A DNA stretch of 64,000 bases from NCBI GenBank assembly GCA_039527025.1, contig BAAAJN010000013.1, positions 1 to 64,000 of the forward strand. Direction: 5' to 3'. This document shows, in pieces, positions 1 through 6,867 of this stretch. The first letter of the stretch is position 1; each line of letters opens with the position of its first letter. A model generated the notes under the pieces. It was not told the origin of the DNA. It was given only the letters and a program-made list of their open reading frames with translations, and ran no database searches. Origin of the DNA: Microlunatus lacustris (lineage in GTDB: Bacteria > Actinomycetota > Actinomycetes > Propionibacteriales > Propionibacteriaceae). Made by a program: the position numbers and the translations under genes.

Positions 1-134
1 ACCAGCTCTTCGGACAAGTCACTTCCCAGGCCCGCCACCACCGACTCTACGACTTCGTCATCCGCTGCTTGACAAACACAGAGGAACCCTCGTGCGGAGC
101 ACGCGTATCCGACGGCTCCGCGGGACGGTGGTAG

Positions 135-512
135 TCAGGCCGGGTCGCGGTAGGGCCTCCGCCATGTCGGACCCTCTTCGGCCTGGAGGGAGGTCCAGTA
201 CTCCCGCGCGTGGACCACGTGATCGGAACGGACCGTCCAGAAGGACGCCACACGGAAGACACCCACGCCGGCCATCGGCACCTCGACCTCGCTGACGACG
301 TCCTCGCCGTCAGCTATCACCCGCAGCACCTGGATGGACCAGCCTTCGGGGTACTGAGCATTGATCGCCACGACGGTGGCGCGCCCGCGGAAGGCCTCAC
401 CCGTGACCGGATACTCCAGGGTGACGTCCTCGTGGAGGGTTTCGCCTAACCCCCGCCAGTCCCGGCGATCGATGCAGGTCCACAGCTGGGTGATCAGTTC
501 AGCGCCGTCCAT
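135..512 (-). CDS. SnoaL-like / NTF2-fold protein
   Basis: Predicted 125-aa cytoplasmic protein of the SnoaL-like NTF2 fold. The N-terminal helix (about residues 3-25) leads into the typical run 'W..L...L..DV..EYP..GE.FRGR', followed by four beta strands ending in 'VVHAREYWT'. Family members are small polyketide cyclases, steroid-isomerase-like enzymes or binding proteins; the substrate cannot be read from sequence. I start it at ATG 512 because the upstream extension in the same frame (Pro/Arg/Val-rich) does not belong to the fold. It stands alone, with a decayed region to its right, so there is no operon context. Confidence 0.7.
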   Translation of the reverse strand: MDGAELITQLWTCIDRRDWRGLGETLHEDVTLEYPVTGEAFRGRATVVAINAQYPEGWSIQVLRVIADGEDVVSEVEVPMAGVGVFRVASFWTVRSDHVVHAREYWTSLQAEEGPTWRRPYRDPA

Positions 513-1086
513 GGCCGCCCAGTCAAGCAGCAGGAGCCCGCTCGTTGGCACACGGACCCGAGCGAAGCGCGGCACGAGACGCTTCGCGACACCAGCCCAG
601 AATCTCCGCCGCGATCCTCCACAAGCGTTCCGCGATTCGACGGTTGTGCGGGACGCACCCAGTAGTCGTCACACTGGCCGCACCGGTGCTGACCGGGCAA
701 CTGAGTTGCACCTCGCAGCCGCAGGGCATCCTGACCGCCCTGCTGGTCCCTCGTCTGCAGACCAGTCGGTCGGACGAGGCGATGCGGGCGCACTGCTCGG
801 CTACGAGACGCAGCGATCGAGCTGGTCGAACCACGTTCCGTCGCCGCTCAGCTGCGCTCCTGCGTCCTCCCCGCCCAGGCCGCTCTCGGGCTCATCTCTG
901 TCCTGCCCGCTAGCCAGGTCGATGTGGGGTGCACCTCAGCACGACCTTGGAGACCCCACGGGTGTCCGAGCGTCGAGGGAGATGGGAGGTCTCTCATGCT
1001 TGACTCATCGACATCCCACTCGGTCTCCCTAGCGTCTGAAGCAGCGGTCACGGAGCAGCCCTGACCCGAGATGTATGGGAGTGATC
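513..1086. other. intergenic stretch without a recognisable gene
   Basis: About 570 bases. Several open frames cross it on both strands, but none shows a protein family, a ribosome binding site or sustained third-position GC bias. A GGGAG ribosome binding site at 1077-1081 serves the gene that starts at 1087. Nothing else is supported. Confidence 0.5.
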
Positions 1087-1596
1087 ATGAAGCGAATCGC
1101 TGGTGTGTTGGCGGCGAGTGCCCTCGCGCTGGGTGGCGCGGTGGTGGGGAGCCCGATGGCGCACGCCGACGAGCGGACCTGTCGCGGGACGATCAGGGCG
1201 GTGACCGTGGACAACCTCAAAGTTCCGGCCGGAGCGAGCTGCACGCTGAAGGGAACCAAGGTCAAGGGCAACATCACGGTGAACAAGAACGCCAAGCTGT
1301 CGGCGCACGAGGTGCGGGTCGAGGGCAACGTGCAGTCCCAGCGCCACAAGTCCGTCTGGTTCCACGACAGCCGGGTCGGCGGCAGCATCCAACTCAAGAG
1401 CGGCGGCCAGATCGACGTGCAGGACAACAAGGTGAAGGGCGACATCCAGGTCTTCAGCAACACGAAGTCGGGCAAGAAGGTCATCGTCCGGAACACGGTC
1501 GACGGCAACTTGCAGTGCAAGTCCAACAAGCCGGCCCCCACGGGCAAGAGCAACAAGGTCAAGGGCAACAAGGAAGACCAGTGCCGCAAGCTCTGA
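1087..1596 (+). CDS. secreted repeat protein, predicted beta-solenoid
   Basis: This 169-aa protein has a Sec signal peptide (MKRIAGVLAASALALGG, cleavage likely after AHA-DE near residue 28) and is probably exported. The mature part repeats a V-x-G-[ND/S]-[IVL]-Q/T unit about every 20 residues (KVKGNITV, RVEGNVQS, RVGGSIQL, KVKGDIQV, TVDGNLQC, KVKGNKED), the pattern of a short beta-solenoid. Cysteines near both ends may form disulfides. ATG 1087 is chosen over 1075 because GGGAG lies 5 nt upstream of it. The C-terminus is rich in Lys/Asn. No enzymatic motif is visible and function is unknown; similar short secreted proteins are common as hypothetical proteins in soil actinobacteria. Confidence 0.75.
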   Translation: MKRIAGVLAASALALGGAVVGSPMAHADERTCRGTIRAVTVDNLKVPAGASCTLKGTKVKGNITVNKNAKLSAHEVRVEGNVQSQRHKSVWFHDSRVGGSIQLKSGGQIDVQDNKVKGDIQVFSNTKSGKKVIVRNTVDGNLQCKSNKPAPTGKSNKVKGNKEDQCRKL

Positions 1597-1757
1597 GCAA
1601 GCAAATGCGGGGGACACACCCAACCTCGGCGGGGACCTGACCTGCTTGCGGCTACAGCTGTGCAGTTGTCACGGCAGAAGGTCGGCCCCGCTAGCTGAGT
1701 GGCCTCACCGTGCTGCAGCCGGACGTCGCGTTGGACCCGCCCGGGGACTTCTCCCGC

Positions 1758-2690
1758 TCAGCGGGCGTCTTGCCACGCATCGTCTGAGTCCTTGGCAGAG
1801 GTGACGGTGAGGGCCGCGGCAAGCGGGTAGTTGGGGGAGCGGTCGAGGTTGTACCGGCTGCGGTCGTATCGCGGGCGGTACGCGGGTCGGCGTGACCGAG
1901 CGTCCTGGACGTCCTGCAGCGCAGGACCGAGCCGGAAGGGACTCGGTGGCGTAGGAGTGCCGGGGCTGTGCGGGGTGACTCCGGCTGAGAGTCCGACGTC
2001 GCGGCAGAGTCGGCCGAGCCGGGGGTGTAGGCCACCCGGTGGCCGTAGGCGGCTTCGCCGGCTCGACCGATGATAGGTCCGTCCGGTCGTGCGTCCGGCC
2101 AGGTAGTCGTCGAGGGCCCGAACCACGGGGGGTGCGAGGGCGACGCGGGAGGGTCTTCCCACCTGTGCGGGTGACCTTGAGGACGCGGTGTCCGTGGTCA
2201 TGGCCGCAGTCGCGGACCCCAGCGTTGGCGCTTCGGGGATCCGCAGCCCGGAGAAAGTGAGCAGCGAAACCAGCGCCAGCGACCGGGGCGAGTGCTGTGC
2301 TGCACATCTGAGGAGAAGCCTTGAGCTCGTCGGCGGTCAGCCCGACCCCTGCGACTTGTCGAACACCGTGGTCGACGTACGGAGGCAACGGGGGAGTAGG
2401 TGAGCACCTGGGCGTCGTGGACGCCGTAGTCGTAGAAGCCGGACAGAGCCGCAGCTTGCGAGCCCACCGCCACCGTCACCGGCGCCGCCGGCCGGCCCGC
2501 CCGCGGTTGCGGTGTGGTGGTGAGGTGACGCACCCCAGGTCGACGCGATGGCGTTCCGCCGCGAGCGGATGCACACCGAGCTGGGCGGACCACGTCGCCC
2601 AGCCCTCAAGGTCACGGCGGTAGCGGTCGCGGTGTTGACCGTGGCCGACCAGCCAACCGCGGCCAGCCGCAGGAACGGGTCATCGGCTCG
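1758..2690 (-). pseudogene. decayed tyrosine recombinase (phage-type integrase)
   Basis: Pieces of one site-specific recombinase are spread over all three minus-strand frames. In order from 2690 downwards they are: the core-binding start 'RYRRDLEGWATWSAQLGV', then 'HLTTTPQPRAGRPAAPVTVA' and 'AALSGFYDYGVHDAQVLTY', then 'GLTADELKA...GHDHGHRVLKVTRTGGK' of the catalytic domain, 'VALAPPVVRALDDYLAGRTTG', a box-II remnant 'PRHSYATESL', and finally 'RYDRSRYNLDRSPNYPLAAAL' around the catalytic tyrosine. At least four frame changes separate these pieces, so no functional enzyme can be made. The Arg-His-x-x-Arg-Tyr architecture is recognisable but broken. It marks an old mobile element; no partner ends or att repeats were found around it. 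Confidence 0.75.
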
Positions 2691-2749
2691 GCCCGAACCG
2701 GCGGGACGGGCAGGCCGAGGGGCACCTCGAGAGGGGTCAGCGTCACTTC

Positions 2750-3306
2750 AGGCACGCTGACGGAGGCAGGCAAGCCGGCCGCGATCAAGGCCGCGCACGA
2801 GAACCCGGAGTCGTTCCTCACCCCCGACCACAGGATCTGACCGGCGCACCGCACCAGACCGTCGCGCTGCTCGAGGACACCGCGGGAACCCTGCCGCTCG
2901 ACCCGGCCCGGCCCTGCCGGCTGCCTACTGCGGTACCAATGCTCCCGACGTCACCGGGGTGCCAGTCCTTCCTCGCCGTGGAGGCGGCGGGCTACGCCGA
3001 CCGCTGCGACGCCGCCCCGGTCCTGGCCGACGTGCCCGACTTCGCCCAGCAGAGCACGCTGCGGATCCGGTGGTGGATGCCGGTGGGGCCGGACATGCCC
3101 GGTACGCCGCCGAGGTGCCAACCGTCCTCATGTCCCTCGACCTGCCGACCCACCTGTTCGACGTGCCGGTGGTCCCGACGGCGCTCGACGCCCGCCCCCC
3201 CACCGCGGAGACCGTGCGTGCGTTGGTGCCAAGCCGACGTGGGCCAGCGAGTTCGGCGGCACCTTCAACGGCAACGCCTGCTGTGGGCCGGGGACACCCG
3301 CGGCTG
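2750..3306 (+). pseudogene. remnant of GH3 family glycosidase (C-terminal half)
   Basis: Frames switch through this interval but together resemble the C-terminal half of a GH3 beta-N-acetylhexosaminidase-like enzyme. The pieces are 'EAGKPAAIKAAHENPESFLTPDH' like the end of the barrel domain, 'TVALLEDTAGTLPLDP' like the start of the C-terminal domain, and 'PTHLFDVPVVPTALDARPPTAETVRALV' plus 'SEFGGTFNG', which match the late conserved block of that family. There is no start codon, no (beta/alpha)8 barrel with the KHFPGHG motif, and at least two frame breaks. It is probably an inactive fragment. It is distinct from the intact nagZ at 27303-29099. The assignment rests on motif memory and is moderate. 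Confidence 0.45.
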
Positions 3307-3379
3307 ACGACACCTCGAGCGACTGCGGGTCCTCCCGTTCCAGGTCGGTCGTGCACTACCGGATGACGGGCTCTGCGCT

Positions 3380-3385
3380 TACGAT
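3380..3385 (+). promoter_or_regulatory. -10 box of leaderless promoter (ANTAR gene)
   Basis: TACGAT sits six bases before the GTG start at 3392, so transcription would begin on or next to the start codon. No Shine-Dalgarno sequence is present. Confidence 0.5.
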
Positions 3386-3391
3386 GTACGC

Positions 3392-3679
3392 GTGTCTTCG
3401 GGATCGGTGCGCGACCAGCGGGTCGCAGAGTTCGCGGTGACGAGCGACCCGGCCGCGCTGGAGATCGCCCGGCTCGAGGCTGAGGTGTGCGGACTGACGG
3501 CTGCGCTCACGACGAACCGGGTGATCAGCATGGCGATCGGCCTCGTCATGGAGCGTCACGGGCTGGACCGGGCGGCCGCCCACGCCCTGGTGGTGCGGCT
3601 CTCGCAGGACTCCAACATCAAGCTGGCGGTGCTGGCCGAGCAGCTGGTCCAGGCGGCCGAGGCGCGGCCCCTCGCCTAG
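3392..3679 (+). CDS. ANTAR-domain RNA-binding regulator
   Basis: This 95-aa protein is almost entirely an ANTAR domain: a short coiled-coil lead (EIARLEAEVCGLTAAL, residues 22-37) and the signature 'NRVISMAIGLVMERHGLDRAAAHALVVRLSQDSNIKLAVLAEQLV' (residues 41-85). ANTAR domains are known antitermination modules that bind tandem RNA hairpins. Here there is no GAF, PAS or receiver sensor domain, so it would need a partner or act constitutively. The GTG start is leaderless, with a -10 at 3380. Three inverted repeats lie directly downstream (3699-3871), two of them with identical loop sequences. They could be its RNA target and would sit in the leader of the small gene at 3956. Family call is firm; target is inference. 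Confidence 0.85.
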   Translation: MSSGSVRDQRVAEFAVTSDPAALEIARLEAEVCGLTAALTTNRVISMAIGLVMERHGLDRAAAHALVVRLSQDSNIKLAVLAEQLVQAAEARPLA

Positions 3680-3698
3680 GAGGCGTCCACGGACATGG

Positions 3699-3746
3699 CG
3701 AAGTCCGTGACCGCCTGCTCGGGGGTTCAGGTGGTCACGGACTTCG
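3699..3746 (+). promoter_or_regulatory. hairpin 1 downstream of ANTAR gene
   Basis: A perfect 14-bp inverted repeat: CGAAGTCCGTGACC at 3699-3712 pairs with 3733-3746 around a 20-nt loop that contains TGCTCGGGGGTTCA (3716-3729). It starts 19 bases after the ANTAR stop codon. It could terminate the ANTAR transcript or act as an ANTAR-binding RNA hairpin. Confidence 0.6.
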
Positions 3747-3753
3747 GATCAAG

Positions 3754-3793
3754 GTGTCGGGAACCATGCTCGGGGGTTCATGGCCCCCGACAC
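3754..3793 (+). promoter_or_regulatory. hairpin 2 downstream of ANTAR gene
   Basis: GTGTCGGG (3754-3761) pairs with CCCGACAC (3786-3793), and the inner CCATG (3764-3768) pairs with CATGG (3779-3783), leaving CTCGGGGGTT in the loop. The loop region repeats the same 14 bases TGCTCGGGGGTTCA (3767-3780) seen in hairpin 1. The stems differ while the loops are identical, as expected of tandem RNA recognition elements. Confidence 0.6.
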
Positions 3794-3840
3794 ATCTAGA
3801 ACTCTACGGGGTCGACAACGGGTTGTGACCCTCTGGCGTC

Positions 3841-3872
3841 GTCCTGTTGATGACATGTCCTCAACAGGACAC
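3841..3872. promoter_or_regulatory. inverted repeat with TGTCCT-CAAC-AGGACA core
   Basis: GTCCTGTTGA (3841-3850) is a perfect inverted repeat of TCAACAGGAC (3861-3870). An alternative, shorter stem TGTCCT-CAAC-AGGACA lies at 3856-3871. A second copy of the 21-nt core, differing at only two paired positions, is at 9139-9159. It lies 84 bases before the ATG of the gene at 3956 and may be an operator or an RNA switch. Confidence 0.55.
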
Positions 3873-3955
3873 ATCCGCAGCCGTCCACCTCTCGACTGGC
3901 GACCGACGCCGGGTCCTACGCTGGCGAGCACGATCCAGCAGGAGGTGGAGGAGCC

Positions 3956-4219
3956 ATGACCCAGCACCCCGGTCCTCGCGGGCTCCCGCGGGGGGAGCGT
4001 GAGGTGACGGGCACCGCGACCCTCGCCCGACGCGTCCTCGAGGTCTACCGACGGGCGGACGAGGACCTGCAGAACGCGGTCCACGACTGCCTGCAGGCCG
4101 GCATGCCCGGTTCGGTGCTGCTCAGCGAGGAGCAGGCGGCCAGCGGGGCCTCGGAGTCGGTGGACGGGCGCGTCCGAGATGCCCGCCCTTCCGCTCAGGT
4201 GCCGCAGAACGTCCGGTAG
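3956..4219 (+). CDS. small hypothetical protein (87 aa)
   Basis: Small open frame with a strong purine-rich ribosome binding site (AGGAGGTGGAGGAG) immediately before ATG 3956. The product has a predicted helical middle (TLARRVLEVYRRADEDLQNAVHDCLQAGMP, residues 21-50) that resembles small regulator-type helices, and a low-complexity tail. No family was recognised. It lies downstream of the ANTAR gene and the three inverted repeats, and its 3' end overlaps the 3' end of selO by 25 bases on the opposite strand. The overlap and short length leave some doubt, but the ribosome binding site argues that it is translated. Confidence 0.5.
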   Translation: MTQHPGPRGLPRGEREVTGTATLARRVLEVYRRADEDLQNAVHDCLQAGMPGSVLLSEEQAASGASESVDGRVRDARPSAQVPQNVR

Positions 4220-5658
4220 AGGCCGAAGTCCTCGGGAGCGGGTTCGGCGTACCGCTCCCGTCCGGGCCGCTCCACGTACGGGTCGGAGACCAGCTCGAGC
4301 AGCTGGCGCAGCGGGTCGAGGTCGGCCAGGGTCGCCGCTGTGAGCGCCTCCTCCACGAGGTGGTTCCGCGGGATGTAGCAGGGGTTGACCCGGTCCATGG
4401 CGGCCGCGTCCGGCTCGAGAGCCCGCCAGCGCTCCAGCCAGTCGTCCAGCGCCGACGGGTCGCTGAACAAGCTGCGCACCGGTCCGGCGTCGCCTCGGGC
4501 GGCCTGGCCCAACCGGCGGAAGAAGCCGGTGTGGTCGGGCCGGGAACTGACGAGCAGAGCCGACAGGTCGTCGACGAGCGGGCCGGCCGTGGACGGGTCG
4601 ACGTCGGCGGACAGCCCGAGCTTGGTGCGCAGCCCGGCCGACCGCGCCTCCTCGTAGAGCGGTGCGAAGCGGCCGAGCGACTCGACGGCGAGGGCCACGG
4701 CCTGCTCGGAGTCCTCGTCTAGCAGGGGCAGCAGGGCCTCGGCGAGCCGGGCGAGGTCCCACTCGGCGACCGCCGGCTGGTTCCCGTAGGCGTAGCGCCC
4801 GCGCTCGTCGATCGAGCTGTAGACCGTCGTCGGGTCGTGCGCGTCGACGAAGGCGCAGGGGCCGTAGTCGATCGTCTCGCCCGAGATGGTCACGTTGTCG
4901 GTGTTCATCACCCCGTGCACGAACCCGACGAGCATCCACTGCGCCACCAGCGAGGCCTGGACGGCGATGACCGCCTCGAGCAGCCCGCGGTACCGATCCT
5001 CCCGGTCGGCGACCTGGGGGTGGTGCCGATCCACAGCGTGGTCGGCGAGCCGGCGGAGCAGGTCGAGGTCCCCGCTGGCGGCCGCGTACTGGAAGGAGCC
5101 GACGCGCAGGTGGCTGCTCGCGACCCGGGCCAGCACGGCGCCGCGCTGGACGGTCTCCCGCTGGACCGGCCGGCCGGTCGCGGTCACGGCCAGAGCGCGA
5201 GTGGTCGGCACACCGAGGGCGGACATGGCCTCGCTGATGACGTACTCGCGCAGCATCGGCCCCACGGCGGCCAGGCCGTCCCCGCCACGGGCGAAGGGCG
5301 TGCGGCCCGAGCCCTTGAGGTGCAGGTCGCGCAGCCGGCCCTCCCGGTCGGTCAGCTCGCCGAGCAGCAGGGCCCGCCCGTCGCCGAGGCGCGGCGACCA
5401 GCCGCCGAACTGGTGACCGGCGTAGGCCTGCGCGACCGGGGCCGCCCCCGTCGGGAGCGCGTTGCCCACCAGCAACCGGACGCCGTCGTCGCTCCGCAGC
5501 CACCCCGGGTCGAGCCCGAGCTCGGCGGCCAGCGGCTCGTTCAGCAGCAGCAGCCGGGGCTCCGGGGCCTCGGCGGCCTGCCACGGGACCGCCAGCGCCC
5601 CCAGCTCCGAGGCGAAACGGTGCTGCAGGGTCAGCGCGGATGCTGGTGCGAGGCTCAC
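4195..5658 (-). CDS. selO: protein adenylyltransferase SelO (YdiU/UPF0061)
   Basis: SelO is a pseudokinase-fold enzyme that transfers AMP from ATP to Ser/Thr/Tyr of target proteins and is linked to redox stress. The 487-aa length fits bacterial SelO. Visible family blocks are 'AYAGHQFGGWSPRLGDGRA' (about residues 79-97), 'DLHLKGSGRTPFARGGDG' (nucleotide-binding lysine), 'REYVISEAMSALGVPTTRAL', 'GFVHGVMNTDNVTISGETIDYGPCAF' (metal and catalytic Asn/Asp) and the C-terminal 'LYRTFCGT', where the penultimate cysteine is the position often occupied by selenocysteine in eukaryotes. The GTG start at 5658 is leaderless, with TAGGCT six bases upstream. It is divergent from the dehydrogenase at 5806. 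Confidence 0.92.
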   Translation of the reverse strand: MSLAPASALTLQHRFASELGALAVPWQAAEAPEPRLLLLNEPLAAELGLDPGWLRSDDGVRLLVGNALPTGAAPVAQAYAGHQFGGWSPRLGDGRALLLGELTDREGRLRDLHLKGSGRTPFARGGDGLAAVGPMLREYVISEAMSALGVPTTRALAVTATGRPVQRETVQRGAVLARVASSHLRVGSFQYAAASGDLDLLRRLADHAVDRHHPQVADREDRYRGLLEAVIAVQASLVAQWMLVGFVHGVMNTDNVTISGETIDYGPCAFVDAHDPTTVYSSIDERGRYAYGNQPAVAEWDLARLAEALLPLLDEDSEQAVALAVESLGRFAPLYEEARSAGLRTKLGLSADVDPSTAGPLVDDLSALLVSSRPDHTGFFRRLGQAARGDAGPVRSLFSDPSALDDWLERWRALEPDAAAMDRVNPCYIPRNHLVEEALTAATLADLDPLRQLLELVSDPYVERPGRERYAEPAPEDFGLYRTFCGT

Positions 5659-5664
5659 GGACCG

Positions 5665-5670
5665 AGCCTA
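5665..5670 (-). promoter_or_regulatory. -10 box of leaderless promoter (selO)
   Basis: On the minus strand TAGGCT ends six bases before the GTG start of selO, so the transcript would begin at or next to the start codon. Confidence 0.5.
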
Positions 5671-5805
5671 CGACCCGACGACGGGCCGGAGCGGTGGCCC
5701 GACCGGGGGCGGCGGGCCGCCCTACGATGAGTCCACCGCCCCGCAGGCGGCCGTGGTCCCGGTAGCCCGTGCCGGCCGCGGGTGGTCTGGTGCGAGGAGA
5801 GCAGC

Positions 5806-6795
5806 GTGCACGTCCTGGTCCTGGGTGCGGCCGGCATGATCGGCCGGAAGCTGACCGCCCGGCTGGTCGCGGACGGCCACGTGGGCGGCCGCGCGCTCGA
5901 CCGGCTGACCCTGGCCGACGTCGTCGCGCCCGAGCAGCCGCCCGGCCTCGGCGCCGAGGTCGAACTGGTCGCCGCCGACCTCGCCGCCCCCGGCGAGGCC
6001 GACCGGCTGCTGGCCGGCCGGCCCGACATCGTGTTCCACCTCGCCGCGGTGGTCTCGGGGGAGGCGGAGGCCGACTTCGCCAAGGGCTACCGGGTCAACC
6101 TCGACGGCACCCGCGCCCTGCTCGAGGCGGCCCGGGCGGCGCACGACCTCGACGGGCACCTCCCGCGGCTGGTGTTCGCGTCCTCGATCGCGGTCTACGG
6201 GGCTCCCTTGCCCAACCCCATCCCCGAGGATTTCCACGCCACACCCCTGACCAGCTACGGCACCCAGAAGGCGATCGGAGAGCTGCTTCTCGCCGACTAC
6301 ACCCGGCGCGGGCTGGTGGACGGCATCGGCGTCCGGCTACCGACCATCTGCATCCGGCCGGGGAAGCCGAACCAGGCCGCCTCGGGCTTCTTCTCGAGCA
6401 TCCTCCGGGAGCCGCTGGTGGGGCAGGAGGCGGTGCTGCCGGTGCCTGACAGCGTCCGCCACTGGCACGCGTCGCCCCGCTCGGCAGTGGAGTTCCTGGT
6501 CCGGGCCGCGTCGCTGGACGCCCAGCAGGTGGGTCCCCGGCGCACGCTGTCGATGCCCGGGCTGAGCGCGACGGTGGGGGAGCAGATCGAGGCGCTCCGC
6601 CGCGTCGCCGGGGAGCGGGCCGTGCGGCTGATCCGGCGCGAGCCGGACCCGGCGGTGGTGCGGATCGTCGAGACCTGGGCTCCCGCGCTGGAGGCGACCC
6701 GCGCGCTCCGGCTCGGTTTCACCGCCGAGAGGTCGTTCGAGGAGATCATCCGCGTGCACGTCGAGGACGAGCTGGGCGGGTCGCTGCCCAGCTGA
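5806..6795 (+). CDS. denD: NAD-dependent epimerase/dehydratase, DenD-like
   Basis: This 329-aa extended short-chain dehydrogenase has the Rossmann motif GAAGMIG at residues 7-13, the acidic residue after beta-2, the segment 'PDIVFHLAAVVSGEAEADFAKGYRVNLDGTRALLEA' and the catalytic Ser-Ser-(Tyr-x3-Lys) set in 'FASSIAVYG' and 'TSYGTQKAIGE' near residue 150. The VSGEAEADFxKGY block is typical of D-erythronate dehydrogenase (DenD), which oxidises D-erythronate to 2-keto-D-erythronate in C4 acid catabolism. No OtnK or OtnC partner lies nearby, so the substrate is inferred. GTG 5806 is chosen because GAGGAG lies seven bases upstream. TACGAT at 5723-5728 is a candidate -10. Confidence 0.75.
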   Translation: MHVLVLGAAGMIGRKLTARLVADGHVGGRALDRLTLADVVAPEQPPGLGAEVELVAADLAAPGEADRLLAGRPDIVFHLAAVVSGEAEADFAKGYRVNLDGTRALLEAARAAHDLDGHLPRLVFASSIAVYGAPLPNPIPEDFHATPLTSYGTQKAIGELLLADYTRRGLVDGIGVRLPTICIRPGKPNQAASGFFSSILREPLVGQEAVLPVPDSVRHWHASPRSAVEFLVRAASLDAQQVGPRRTLSMPGLSATVGEQIEALRRVAGERAVRLIRREPDPAVVRIVETWAPALEATRALRLGFTAERSFEEIIRVHVEDELGGSLPS

Positions 6796-6867
6796 CGGCC
6801 GGCGGTGCTGGCCGGGGCGACGCCCCCACCCTGGACGCGGTCCGGCCTGGCTGGTAGGCATGCCGGC

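Noticed and set aside
1..133. Possible 3' end of a gene on the plus strand (frame starting at base 3, 'LFGQVTSQARHHRLYDFVIRCL')
   Set aside because: The third-position GC bias fades after base 70, and no family or start can be seen; it is too short to support.
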